Source of the DNA: an uncultured Opitutales bacterium | Lineage (GTDB): Bacteria; Verrucomicrobiota; Verrucomicrobiia; Opitutales; Intestinicryptomonadaceae | Direction of reading: 5' to 3' | DNA length: 64,000 bases | Assembly (NCBI GenBank): GCA_900548185.1 | Contig: URJJ01000003.1 | Location: 1 to 64,000 of the forward strand | Part shown: one piece after another, positions 25,716 through 34,878 of the stretch | Layout of the letters: each line of letters opens with the position of its first letter | Numbering within the stretch: position 1 is the stretch's first letter | Translations under genes and position numbers: made by a program | The notes under the pieces: generated by a model | Databases searched by the model: none | Seen by the model: only the letters and a program-made list of their open reading frames with translations | What the model was told of the DNA's origin: nothing

Positions 25716-27146
25716 ATGCGATCCATACTCATAGTTGACGACGAAAAGCACACGCGCGACGGCCTCGTGGCGGCCCTTTCAGACAAGTACGACGTGGCCT
25801 GCGCCGCCAACGCCGACGAGGCGGCGCGCCTCATGGAAGCCCAGCCATTCGACGCCGTGGTGACGGACCTCAGGATGTCGGGAAAATCGGGGCTTGCCCT
25901 CATAGAGGAGGCCGTGCGCAGGCCCGAAAAGCCGGCGTGCATAATGATGACAGCCTACGGCAACATAGACGTCGCGGTGGAGGCCATGAAGCACGGGGCG
26001 AGCGACTTTCTCACAAAGCCCATAAATATAGACAGGCTCGAACTGGTGCTAATGCGCGCGCTCGGAAGGCGCGATGAGGAAACAAAGCAGGCCAGGGCCG
26101 GGGCGGCGCGGCCTTCCGCAGGCGCCTCCGCCAGACCCGAGGCCCCGGGGGCGAACTACGGCGAGGACGAGAGCGGCATAATCGCGTCAAGCCCGCAGAT
26201 GATGGCGGTGATAGCGCAGGCAAAGAAGGTTGCCGCAAGCCGCGCAACAGTGATGCTGACCGGCGAGACCGGGACCGGCAAGGAGCTGGTGGCGCGCTTC
26301 ATCCATAAAAATTCGCCGAGGGCCGGGGGCCCCTTCGTGCCGGTGCACTGCGCGGCAATTCCGGAAAACCTCCTTGAAAGCGAGCTTTTCGGCTACGAGA
26401 AGGGCGCATTCACAGGCGCTGCGGCGCGAAAGCCCGGGCGCTTTGAATCGGCGAACGCCGGGACCCTCTTTTTGGACGAAATCGGCGAAATCGACGCGCC
26501 GACCCAGGTCAAGCTGCTGAGGTTCCTTGAGACGCGCAGCGTCGAGCGGCTCGGCGGCGTGGGCGAAATCCCCGTGGACGCGCGGCTCGTATGCGCGACA
26601 AACCGGGACCTGAAGGAAATGGCCGCGCGCGGGCGGTTCCGCGAGGACCTGTACTACCGCCTGAACGTGGTTGAAATAAAGCTGCCGCCATTGCGAGACA
26701 GGCCCGGCGACATTCCCCCGCTCGTAAGCTTCTACATCGAAAAATACGCGCGCGAAAACGGGGCGGGCGAAATAAGCGTGTCGCGCGAGGCGATGAAAAT
26801 CCTCTCCGCCTATCCGTGGCCGGGCAACATAAGGGAGCTTAGAAATTTCTGCGAAAACGCCGTGGTGCTGCGCTCCGGCGACACAATATCGGCCGAAGAC
26901 CTCGACCCGAGGTTCTCATCCCCCGTCCAGGCCCTGCCGCAGCCGTCGGAGTACGCTCCGGCGCAGTTTCCGATAGCCCCCACCCTCTCCCGGCGGGAAA
27001 ACGACATGGCCCTCATAATGAAGGCCCTCGGCGCGAGCGGAGGCAACAAGACCAAGGCCGCGCAAATGCTAGGCATAAGCCGCCGCACGCTCCACCGCAA
27101 ACTGGAGGAGGAGCGACTGAGGCGCGACGGAGGCCAAAACCCCTAG
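25716..27146 (+). CDS. NtrC-family sigma-54-dependent response regulator
   Basis: A 476-residue activator of RNA polymerase with sigma-54. Receiver domain: acidic pocket VDDE (7-10), phospho-acceptor D51 in TDLRM, and Lys101 in TKP. AAA+ domain: Walker A GETGTGKE (183-190), sigma-54 loop GAFTGA (230-235), Walker B DEIGE (254-258). C-terminal Fis-type helix-turn-helix: NKTKAAQMLGISRRTLHRKL. All signature residues are intact. No histidine kinase is adjacent, so its partner is elsewhere. It follows the transpeptidase gene by 45 bases. The rpoN gene is at 55783-57102. A -24/-12 target promoter could not be pinned down by eye. Confidence 0.95.
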   Translation: MRSILIVDDEKHTRDGLVAALSDKYDVACAANADEAARLMEAQPFDAVVTDLRMSGKSGLALIEEAVRRPEKPACIMMTAYGNIDVAVEAMKHGASDFLTKPINIDRLELVLMRALGRRDEETKQARAGAARPSAGASARPEAPGANYGEDESGIIASSPQMMAVIAQAKKVAASRATVMLTGETGTGKELVARFIHKNSPRAGGPFVPVHCAAIPENLLESELFGYEKGAFTGAAARKPGRFESANAGTLFLDEIGEIDAPTQVKLLRFLETRSVERLGGVGEIPVDARLVCATNRDLKEMAARGRFREDLYYRLNVVEIKLPPLRDRPGDIPPLVSFYIEKYARENGAGEISVSREAMKILSAYPWPGNIRELRNFCENAVVLRSGDTISAEDLDPRFSSPVQALPQPSEYAPAQFPIAPTLSRRENDMALIMKALGASGGNKTKAAQMLGISRRTLHRKLEEERLRRDGGQNP

Positions 27147-27252
27147 GCGGGCGCCCTGCGCGCAAATCCGGGCCGAAAAAACGCTATGACGCCCGGGGAT
27201 GAAGCCTCCCCGCACAGGCAGATGCGCGCGGGCTGCGGACTCCGGCCCCCGC

Positions 27253-28650
27253 TTACTGCGGCGCAGCGGTAGGCGGGGAAGGCTTGAGGGCCCCGGAGCG
27301 CGAACGGAGAACGCTCTCCAAAACGGGCGTCGCCAGCGGCAGGCGCTTTGCGGCAATCACCGCCCGCCACAAAAACTCCATCTTCTTCCAGGACGCAGCG
27401 TACGCAAAATGGCGCGCTCCGGCCAGGAAACTTCCGTTTGCGCGCGCGCCGGCAAATATGGAGCGCCAGGAATAGAAATCGCCGTAGCTTTTCCAATAGC
27501 CCTCCTCCATGCGCTCCGGCGAAATCCTCGGGTGGCGGAACACGCAATGGCGCGTGTCGTAAAGGTCCCAGTTTTCGGTGAGAAGCTCGCCGCGGCGCTT
27601 GAAGCCGTCGAAAAGGGCGGAGCCGGGATATGGCGTCAGAATATGGAACGTGGCCGTTTCAAGGCCCTCAGAAACAGCCCAGTCGACCGTCCTGCCGAAG
27701 ACGTCAGGCCCGTCGCCCGACATGCCGAATACGAAGCTCGAATTTATCATAATGCCGCGCGAATGGGCGGCGCGGATTGCCGCAGAGTATTCGGAAGTGG
27801 CGTTGTGGAATTTCCCGTGCCCCCTGAGGGAGTCGCCGTTTATGGTTTCAAAGCCCACAAAAAGGCTCCCGGCCCCGGAAGCCGCCGCCGCGTCCATCAG
27901 GGGACCGTTTCGCATGGACTTGACTGTGGCCGCCCCCTGCCAGACCTTTTTAAGCGGGGCTATTTCGCGGAAGAAGTCCATTGCGAACTTTTCGTCTGCG
28001 AAAATATTGTCGTCCATGAAAAAGACGTGCCGCCACGGAAGGGAGGCCACCTCCGCCACCGCCGCCTCAAGAGCGGCCCGGTAGTAGCCTCGGCCTCCGC
28101 GCAGAAAATTTTCCTTGTAGCAGAAGTTGCAAGAGTGCGGGCAGCCGCGCGAAAGCGAAACGCAGCCGGGGACAAGATAGTTTGAGCTCTTGATGAGGTC
28201 GCGGCGCGGATGCGGGAAGGGGTCGAGGGTGCGCTCGGGCGAAAAGTAGCGCGGCAGGGGGGCTCCGGCGCGGAAGTCGCGCAAAAAGGCCGGGAACGCC
28301 CCCTCGCCCGGGCCGGTTACAACCGTGTCGGCATGGCGGGCAGCCTCGTCGGGCATGGCGGTGGGGTGCAGGCCGCCCATTGCAACGTATATGCCTCGGG
28401 CCCTGTAAGAGTCGGCAATCGCGTAGGCGCGCCGGGCGCACGTCGCATAGACTTCCAGGCAGACAAGGTCGGGGGAGTCTGTCAGGCGGAGCTTTTCCAC
28501 ATGCTCGTCTGCGATTTCGGCCTCGTCGCCCGGTGCAAGGTACGAAGCGAGCGTGGCAAGGCCGAGCGGGGGAAAGAGGGAATACTTTATCGGCCTGTAC
28601 CCGCCTGATTCGGCCTCAACAATCTTCGGCAGAATGAATTTTACCTTCAT
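27253..28650 (-). CDS. B12-binding-domain radical SAM protein
   Basis: From the ATG at 28650 (MKVKFILPKIVEAESGGY) the 465-residue enzyme has an N-terminal cobalamin-binding Rossmann-like domain (PPLGLATLASYLAPGDE, GGLHPTAMPDEA) and a radical SAM core with the iron-sulfur motif at C170, C174 and C177 (CPHSCNFC). Further conserved blocks are FFMDDNIF, FVGFETIN and TPYPGSALF. Members of this class methylate or rearrange unactivated carbons in lipids, cofactors and natural products. Nothing nearby fixes the substrate. The frame extends to 28860, but the extra N-terminus looks non-coding. It lies 152 bases beyond the terminator of the symporter gene. Confidence 0.88.
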   Translation of the reverse strand: MKVKFILPKIVEAESGGYRPIKYSLFPPLGLATLASYLAPGDEAEIADEHVEKLRLTDSPDLVCLEVYATCARRAYAIADSYRARGIYVAMGGLHPTAMPDEAARHADTVVTGPGEGAFPAFLRDFRAGAPLPRYFSPERTLDPFPHPRRDLIKSSNYLVPGCVSLSRGCPHSCNFCYKENFLRGGRGYYRAALEAAVAEVASLPWRHVFFMDDNIFADEKFAMDFFREIAPLKKVWQGAATVKSMRNGPLMDAAAASGAGSLFVGFETINGDSLRGHGKFHNATSEYSAAIRAAHSRGIMINSSFVFGMSGDGPDVFGRTVDWAVSEGLETATFHILTPYPGSALFDGFKRRGELLTENWDLYDTRHCVFRHPRISPERMEEGYWKSYGDFYSWRSIFAGARANGSFLAGARHFAYAASWKKMEFLWRAVIAAKRLPLATPVLESVLRSRSGALKPSPPTAAPQ

Positions 28651-28801
28651 TTTCCTCCATCGAATTGAGTTATATCGGTTTGCATTACAACACCCTAGCG
28701 GTTTTTGAGCCATAATGGAAGAATAATCGCCCTCAAAAGGGCGAAAACCGCGCCCTGCCCTGCGATGCGCAGGCGGAGACGGGAAGGCCGGGTAAAAACG
28801 C

Positions 28802-28832
28802 AAAAAAGGCGCCCCGATTCGGAGCGCCTTTC
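28802..28832 (-). terminator. Rho-independent terminator after the symporter gene
   Basis: On the minus strand AAAGGCGC and GCGCCTTT arms (28808-28815 region and 28823-28830) form a GC-rich stem interrupted by one mismatch, with a short loop, followed by six T (28807-28802). It lies about 40 bases past the symporter stop and closes the carbohydrate operon. Confidence 0.75.
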
Positions 28833-28869
28833 CAAAATGCCTGCGTGCGGCATCCCGCACCCGGCCGCC

Positions 28870-31221
28870 CTATTCGGGCTGGCCGCTCCCGGGAACGGGC
28901 ATCGAGCCGGGCTCGAGCTCCATCTTGCGGTCGGGGCGCAGGTTGCGGTACCAAAGCAGGTAAAGCATGACAACCGAAACCGCGAAAACCGGAAGCACAT
29001 ACCAGAACACCGCGCTCTCGTGTATGATGACGAGCATCGGGAGCATGAAGAGGGTGACCTGGTAGAGGAATGCAAAAGGCAGCGCGGCGATGTCGCGGCG
29101 GTTTTCGTTGTCGATGTAGCCGAGCTGCTCTTTCGTGAGGTATTTGCGCACGGGACCCCAGAAGCCGAACGGGCGGGTCTTCTTGTAGAAGTAGACGAGC
29201 GTGCCCATTTCCGTGGGTTTGGTCATAAGGCAGCCGATAATGGTTGCCGCGAAGGCGAATACGGCCACAAACGCGAATTTGTCCCACGGGGCGAATTCAA
29301 AAATGCCGTTTTGCTGGAGCACGCGCTGAAGGATTGCCGCGATGCCGCCGGAAGCCATGCCGAAGGCGACGCCCCAGCCGTTCATCCTCCACCAGTACAT
29401 GCGGAGGAAGCCGGGTACAAAGAGGCCGGTTGTGACGCTCATGATAATCCAGTCCCACACGTCGTTTATGCTGTCGAAGACCAGCGACAGCGTGTAGCCG
29501 ACGGCTGCGATAATCACCGTAGTCATCCACGACGCGGTGATGAGCTCGCGGCGGCCGGCGTTTGGCCTGAACCAGCGCTGGTAAATGTCTTTTACGGCAT
29601 ACGAGGACGCGGAATTTACCGTGGAGCCGAAGGTCGACATGGAGGCCGCAAGCAGGGTTACGAGCAGCACGCCCATCCATCCGGACGGAACCTTCGCGCT
29701 TATGACGGCGGGAAGAATGCGCTCGGGGTCGGTCACGCCGTGGTATCCCACGAGCATCAGCTTCTTTTCCCAGCCGTCGCCGAGGAGGCCCTCAATTTTG
29801 GCGGCAAGCTCGGGATTGGAGCCCTTGACGATGGCGGAAGTGGTTTCGTGCCAGTTGGCCTTGTTTATGCCCTTGTCCTTGTATTCGCTCCGGATGAGGT
29901 CGGAAACGAGCTTGAGCTTGCCGGTTTCGGCGAGCTTGGCCTTCCACTCGGCGCCGAGCTTTTCGCCCATGTACTTTGCAAGCGCCGGGTCGAAGGAGTC
30001 GGCAGACGACACGGTCTCGGCCCAGGTTTTCGAGCTTTCAACGCCGTGGAACTTGAGGACGCGCGCGGCGGCGGCGTACTTTTCGGAGCTCATCTGGGCC
30101 AGGGCGCCCCATTCGAGGCCGAGAACTTCCTGGAGGTCCGCCACGAGTTCCGCTTTGCGCAGCTCCGGATTACTGTTCAGCTCGCCGACGGAGCTATGGA
30201 CATAGGCGGCGTTCTCGAGGTCGCGGTGCATGGCAAGGTCGCCGTTTTTGTTGAAATAGTCGTTTACGAGGGCGATGCCGAGAATTGCGAGGCCAATCAT
30301 CATGGGCCAGCGCACGGAGATAAGGACAGAGATGAGGAGGTTGAGCTTTCCGCACTCCTTGTCGCTCTTTGCGGCGAAATACTTCTGGTCGGAGCCGCTG
30401 GCAAGGCCCGTTATGGTCTGCTGGACCATGTAGAAGGCCATGGCGATGATGAGGAACTGGAAGAACTTGTACTCCGGGTCAGCGGGCATGTCGACATGCC
30501 ACGTGGGGAGAGCCTCCGTCCAGGCCATGTTGCCTGTCACGGATCCTGCGACCTGCCCGAGGTTTTCCACTGCCGACATGGTTTCCGTCGGGGTGAACAT
30601 GTTGAAGGCCATTATGGAAAGCACTATCGCGCCGCCTATTATGAGGGTCGACTGGAGTATGTCTGCGATAACTACGCCGTAGAAGCCCGCCGAGGCGGTG
30701 TACGCCACGGCGACGAGCGCAAATCCAATCGCGCAAACGCTGGGCGCAAACGGGAAGAACATGGCCAGAAACTGCCCCGTCCCGCGGATGAGGTAGGCTA
30801 TCATGCCGATGACAGGGAGAATCGAAACGATGGCCGTCAGCAGGCGCGCCGCGTCGGCGTCCGCGCCCTTGCCGAAGCGGAACTGCATCCACTCCGCGCC
30901 CGTCATGCAGCCGGAACGCCGGTGCCACTTGGCGGTAAAGCACAATAGAAACACAAGTATGAGCACCGCGCCGCCGCGAAACTCTATAAAGAGGGCGCGG
31001 GGACCGATGAGGAAGAGGAACGAGGTGATTACCATCGTCCCAGTCAAGTCGAACCAGTTGGCCATGCCGGACGTGCCGAGCAGGTACCACGGCAGCGTGC
31101 GCCCGCCGAGGAAGTATTCGTCGAGTCCGCCGGACGCCTTTTTGGACATCACGACGCCTATCAGGATGAGGACGACCGCGTAAATGGCAATCGCCGCGTA
31201 ATCTATCGTTTCAAGACCCAT
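28870..31221 (-). CDS. Sodium:solute symporter (SSS family) with a large insertion
   Basis: Inner-membrane Na+-coupled transporter, probably for sugars or their derivatives. The N-terminal half shows SSS helices (YAVVLILIGVVMSKK, DEYFLGGRTLPWY, TGAEWMQFRFG, YTASAGFYGVVIADILQ), and helices resume at about residue 503 (ILPAVISAKVPSGWMG, TLLAASMSTFGSTVNSASS). The latter carries the conserved Ser-rich sodium site. Between residues 321 and 500 lies a soluble, helical, charged insertion that standard SSS proteins lack. At 783 residues the protein is well above the usual 500-600. It starts 21 bases after the GH71/99-like gene, so both belong to one operon, and it likely imports the products of the secreted glycosidases. 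Confidence 0.9.
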   Translation of the reverse strand: MGLETIDYAAIAIYAVVLILIGVVMSKKASGGLDEYFLGGRTLPWYLLGTSGMANWFDLTGTMVITSFLFLIGPRALFIEFRGGAVLILVFLLCFTAKWHRRSGCMTGAEWMQFRFGKGADADAARLLTAIVSILPVIGMIAYLIRGTGQFLAMFFPFAPSVCAIGFALVAVAYTASAGFYGVVIADILQSTLIIGGAIVLSIMAFNMFTPTETMSAVENLGQVAGSVTGNMAWTEALPTWHVDMPADPEYKFFQFLIIAMAFYMVQQTITGLASGSDQKYFAAKSDKECGKLNLLISVLISVRWPMMIGLAILGIALVNDYFNKNGDLAMHRDLENAAYVHSSVGELNSNPELRKAELVADLQEVLGLEWGALAQMSSEKYAAAARVLKFHGVESSKTWAETVSSADSFDPALAKYMGEKLGAEWKAKLAETGKLKLVSDLIRSEYKDKGINKANWHETTSAIVKGSNPELAAKIEGLLGDGWEKKLMLVGYHGVTDPERILPAVISAKVPSGWMGVLLVTLLAASMSTFGSTVNSASSYAVKDIYQRWFRPNAGRRELITASWMTTVIIAAVGYTLSLVFDSINDVWDWIIMSVTTGLFVPGFLRMYWWRMNGWGVAFGMASGGIAAILQRVLQQNGIFEFAPWDKFAFVAVFAFAATIIGCLMTKPTEMGTLVYFYKKTRPFGFWGPVRKYLTKEQLGYIDNENRRDIAALPFAFLYQVTLFMLPMLVIIHESAVFWYVLPVFAVSVVMLYLLWYRNLRPDRKMELEPGSMPVPGSGQPE

Positions 31222-31242
31222 AATCTGAAAGCGTTTGCGTTG

Positions 31243-32568
31243 TTATTTCTGGGAGGATGCGGGAACGGGAAGCTCGTCGGAGGGCTGGATTTCCCCGCGC
31301 AGCAGCTCGCCGGCCTTGCCGCAGAGCTTCAGGTAGAAGTCGGGATCCTCGGGCTTGTAGGTCAGGAAGCGGGACTTGCCTGCGGGCGGGTTCGCCGTGA
31401 CCTTGAACACCTGCGTGGCCTCGTCCATTTCGTCGAACATCGCGACATAGAGGACGTTGGCGCCGGCCTTCTTGGCCTCCACAATCTGCTTCCAGAAGAA
31501 TTTGCCGCCCAGCCTCGGGATGTGGTCGAACTTTGCGTTCCTGTCGGCGTAGCGGTTCGCCCAACTGAAGCCGGGGAAGGCGAGGGGCATGTAGAGGACG
31601 CCGTTTTCCGCGCACCACTTGGCGTCGGGCGCGAACTGGTTTTTGGCGTGGGATTCAACCCCGCCCATGCCGAAACGCCCTACGCTCCAGGGCAGGAGGA
31701 CGTCGGCGCTCTTTATCATTTCAAGGAGCCTCTCGTCCTTTACCGCGTCGCGGTCGAGCGAGCGCCAGTAGGTCGGGACGCCCAGAACTATGGAGCAGCC
31801 GCCGTATTTGGGGTCGTTTTTGAAGAAGTTGATGAGGTCCATCTGCTCCTCGATGGTGTAGTCGCGGCGGTCGCTGAAGCCTATGCCGTATATCGCGATT
31901 ACGGGCTTGCCGTTGTGGCGCAGGTAGGCGGGGCTGTTGAAGAGGCCGTAGGCGTCCACCAGGGCGCGCCAGTCCTTCTTGACCTTTTCAAGCGAGCCCT
32001 TGTCGCCGTCCTTGCCCATGAGGGTGAGGTCGTACATGACGGCGAAGGCGCGGCCGTTGGCCTCGGCCCCGTCGCGGACGTTTTTGAGGACGCGGTTGTT
32101 GGAGGGCAGGAGCAGGTCGGACTGGTGGTGGCCGCCGGTTACGTCGAGGGCGAACCTCTGGAGGAAGACGCCGTCTATTCCGTAGTCCCTCATCCACTTG
32201 AAGTGGCGGTTTACGGTTTTGGGATTTTCGTTTGTGTAAACGTAGGCGGGGGAGCCGTCGGCGTGCCTGAACTTGGTCTCAAACTTCTCGTCGGCGTCGA
32301 GTTCGGACATGTCGGGCCAGGCGTCTATGCCGCACTTCCCGGGCTCGAAGTCCTCCGCCGGGTTTTCCCAGTGCTCCCAGCCGAGGCCGGAGCCGTCGCC
32401 GGGAACGCGGTACCACCCCTGGTATCCGCAGAACACCTTGTTTTCCATCGTGTCGCAGAACGGTTTGTCATCCGCCCCGCCGAGGGACGGCCACCGGGAG
32501 CCGTCGCCCGAGCACGATGCCAGCGCGCACGAAGCGGCCGCCGCAATAAACGCGTAAAATTTCTTCAT
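31243..32568 (-). CDS. GH71/99-like glycosidase lipoprotein
   Basis: From the ATG at 32568 the product begins with a lipoprotein signal (MKKFYAFIAAAASCALASC, lipobox LASC). The body is a TIM barrel of the GH71/GH99-like family: FCGYQGWYRVPGDGSG at the start, WMRDYGIDGVFLQRF, YGIGFSDRR, and the C-terminal FDEMDEATQ at about residues 378-386. The latter matches the GH99 signature in which two glutamates (ExxE) are catalytic. GH99 enzymes cleave inside alpha-mannans (endo-alpha-1,2-mannosidase/mannanase). Exact specificity is not certain. Operon partner of the downstream symporter. Its membrane anchoring fits surface or periplasmic glycan breakdown. Confidence 0.82.
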   Translation of the reverse strand: MKKFYAFIAAAASCALASCSGDGSRWPSLGGADDKPFCDTMENKVFCGYQGWYRVPGDGSGLGWEHWENPAEDFEPGKCGIDAWPDMSELDADEKFETKFRHADGSPAYVYTNENPKTVNRHFKWMRDYGIDGVFLQRFALDVTGGHHQSDLLLPSNNRVLKNVRDGAEANGRAFAVMYDLTLMGKDGDKGSLEKVKKDWRALVDAYGLFNSPAYLRHNGKPVIAIYGIGFSDRRDYTIEEQMDLINFFKNDPKYGGCSIVLGVPTYWRSLDRDAVKDERLLEMIKSADVLLPWSVGRFGMGGVESHAKNQFAPDAKWCAENGVLYMPLAFPGFSWANRYADRNAKFDHIPRLGGKFFWKQIVEAKKAGANVLYVAMFDEMDEATQVFKVTANPPAGKSRFLTYKPEDPDFYLKLCGKAGELLRGEIQPSDELPVPASSQK

Positions 32569-32837
32569 AGACCCATTACCTTTTTTTGATTGAAACACTG
32601 CCGCCCGGAAGAGGCGAAAAAATTTATAAAAATCAACTTTTTAGGGGTTTTGCCAAATAAAGCAAGATTTGTTATCGGAGAAAATCTCCCCGCCAGGCAG
32701 CCTCCCGCGGAGGGCGGCGCCGCCGCAATATCCGGAATGCCGAAGGGTTCCGGAAGCCGGACGCAGCCTGCGCCCCCGGCCGATTCATGCGCGGAAAACG
32801 GGGGCGGCGCAAATCCCGCATGCAAGAGGCAAAGCCG

Positions 32838-34232
32838 TCATTCCCCTCCGCCGGGGAGGCTGCCGCCGAGGGGGCCTGAAAGCCTGAATATGCGGATTTT
32901 TCCCTCTTTCCACATTATGGATGCGCCGTACAGCTCGCCCCCCGCCACGCTGAAATGCCCGGAGCCGAAAGAAGGCAGGACGCGGGAGCCGGTTTCGGAT
33001 TTTCCGAAAACGGATACGGCCACGCGGTCGCCGGGCGACGGAACAACCTGGGCGAAATCCCCCCCGCCGAGGGCGTAAAACGCCGCCCTGTCAAGGCCCC
33101 CTCGGGGCATATCCCCGGGGGCGAACCCTATGTCGGCTGACAGAAACGCCGCGCCGATTGAGCCGGAGTCAAACAGGCGGACAATCTCCGACTCAACGTC
33201 CCCGCCGCGCGGGACCTTTGGCTCTATCCATGACGCGAAAACACCCGGCGCGCCGCAGACCGCCTCGACTGCGCCGAACCGCGCAAACGGAATCTTTTCC
33301 AAAAGCTCCATTTTTGGGGAGAGCCTGTAAAGGCCCACAAACGTCCCGCTGAAAGGCGACGGCAGGACGTCGTGGAGGGTGCGCCCGTCCCTGGCGTCGC
33401 CTATGCCGACGGTCTCCTTGCGCTCGGGCGCCCCCCTGTCTGCGGAGGCGCGGCCCGGCACGTCTATGAAGCTTGAGACGTAGAAATTTTTTCCGTCCCA
33501 GGAAATCCCCTTGTGCGGGGCGTATTCCCCCGGGTCGAAGTCGCACCTTGCAAGCAGCTCGCCGGACGGGCCGAAGAGCGCGGCGGAGGCGTTGAAGTCA
33601 GGATAGAAAAAAATCTTCAGGGCGTTTCCGGAAGGCTCCCTGGCCCCGTAGCGTTTCGCGTTTGCCAAGGCCGCCACTGCGCCTTCGGGACCCGCGCAGA
33701 TTTCAACGTCGTTTTCAAACATGCGCTCCCCAAGCGCACTGTTGAGGCTCACAAGCTTAACCGACGAATCCGAGGGGTTGAGCAGGGCCAGCATCCTCGG
33801 TATCGAATGAACCGGCACGCGGGAATCCGGAGACATGTTTTCGGCGAGCACGCACAGCGCTATCCGGCCGTCCGAAAGGACGCAGGGAAGGCTCGCCGCG
33901 AGAACCGACACCCTTCCGGGCAGCTCAAGCGGAAATGTTTTTTCCGATAGCTTTTCCAGATTCGGGCCGAACTCAATAAGCCTCAGCTCCTCGAAACACT
34001 CCTCCTCCCTGCCCTCGAAGCGCGACACCGCAAAAACGGCCCCGAGCCGCCCGTCCGGAAGGCCGAAAACCTGCCCCCCTGTCGCGTGCGCGCCCTCGGG
34101 GGCGCAAAATTCAAAAGACGCGGGCGCGTCCGGGGCGGCGGCGCAAAGGCCGCTCCCGGCCGGGGCGAATGCGGCCGCCAGTGCGGCGGCAAGGGCAAGC
34201 GGCCTCATTGGTATCGTAAAAAATTGCTTCAT
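32838..34232 (-). CDS. Secreted protein of unknown function (paralogue of the next upstream gene)
   Basis: The 464-residue protein has a signal peptide (RPLALAAALAAAFAPAGSGLCAAA). The mature part has repeated strand segments typical of a beta-propeller (GGQVFGLPDGRLGAVFAVSR, KGISWDGKNFYVSSFID, GTFVGLYRLSPKMELLEKI). It shares layout and phrases with the lipoprotein encoded at 34879-36258 (for example FAMPDGSFGVLAGF there versus FGLPDGRLGAVFAV here), so the two are diverged paralogues. No catalytic motif is recognisable. Position among glycosidases suggests a glycan-binding or processing role. Confidence 0.65.
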   Translation of the reverse strand: MKQFFTIPMRPLALAAALAAAFAPAGSGLCAAAPDAPASFEFCAPEGAHATGGQVFGLPDGRLGAVFAVSRFEGREEECFEELRLIEFGPNLEKLSEKTFPLELPGRVSVLAASLPCVLSDGRIALCVLAENMSPDSRVPVHSIPRMLALLNPSDSSVKLVSLNSALGERMFENDVEICAGPEGAVAALANAKRYGAREPSGNALKIFFYPDFNASAALFGPSGELLARCDFDPGEYAPHKGISWDGKNFYVSSFIDVPGRASADRGAPERKETVGIGDARDGRTLHDVLPSPFSGTFVGLYRLSPKMELLEKIPFARFGAVEAVCGAPGVFASWIEPKVPRGGDVESEIVRLFDSGSIGAAFLSADIGFAPGDMPRGGLDRAAFYALGGGDFAQVVPSPGDRVAVSVFGKSETGSRVLPSFGSGHFSVAGGELYGASIMWKEGKIRIFRLSGPLGGSLPGGGE

Positions 34233-34878
34233 GGCATTATCCGGAATCGAAAATTACGGGATGAAAATAACAGACTCCGCGCGCCGCGCGCAATACGCAA
34301 GTTCGGGCAATTTTCCGCCGCCGCGCATCCCGGAATGCCGTATATTTTAAAAGAACCTGGAATAAATAATGAAACGGAAAGCGGATTTGGGAGATGGAAT
34401 CCTGCGCGGGGAAGTAAAACCCGCCTGGCCTGATGCGGAAAGGCGCATGATTTTTTTGCCTCTTTCGCGGCATCCCAGTCAAAGCCGGCCCATTTTTTAA
34501 TATGCGCAAAAACCCCGCACCCCGCGAAAAAATCGGCGGGCAAATACGGATGTTCCTCCCCCCAATCAAAGCCGGAATTAAAAAATGCCCCCCGGATTTT
34601 TGCCGTTAGACCGCGCAATTCCGCAGAATCCCGGGGAGGCGCATCCGCGCCGGCTCCCCCCTGCGCCGCCAATGCGCAGAGCGCGCCGTGGTTTCCATCC
34701 TGAGGCGAGCTTCGCATTCCAATCGGCCCGGACAGTTTCAGGCGCAACCGCCTTCCTGCGCGAAGGTTCAGGCAAAAATCCCGCGCCCCCCTCCGGCCGT
34801 CCGCAGTTCCGCGCACAACATGCCCCCACTCCAACGTCTGCTGCGGGGAAAGCGGCGCAGACGGCGGAGAGAGGCGGG
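34233..34878. other. 646-base GC-rich stretch without a supported gene
   Basis: Several long frames cross this interval on both strands, but their translations are Arg/Pro/Ala-rich and lack family features, as expected for shadow frames in GC-rich DNA. The first 200 bases are less GC-rich and may hold the promoter of the gene starting at 34232. No RNA gene or clear hairpin terminator was seen. Confidence 0.4.

Noticed and set aside
28705..30948. 747-codon plus-strand frame opposite the symporter
   Set aside because: Complement of a high-GC membrane protein gene; composition (His, Glu, Gly) is not that of a real protein of this size.
31240..32589. 449-codon plus-strand frame opposite the GH71/99-like gene
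   Set aside because: Shadow frame; the minus strand has a lipobox and the ExxE signature.
34229..34834. 201-codon minus-strand frame in the gap before the lipoprotein gene
   Set aside because: No family features, Arg/Gly/Ala-rich; probably non-coding GC-rich DNA.
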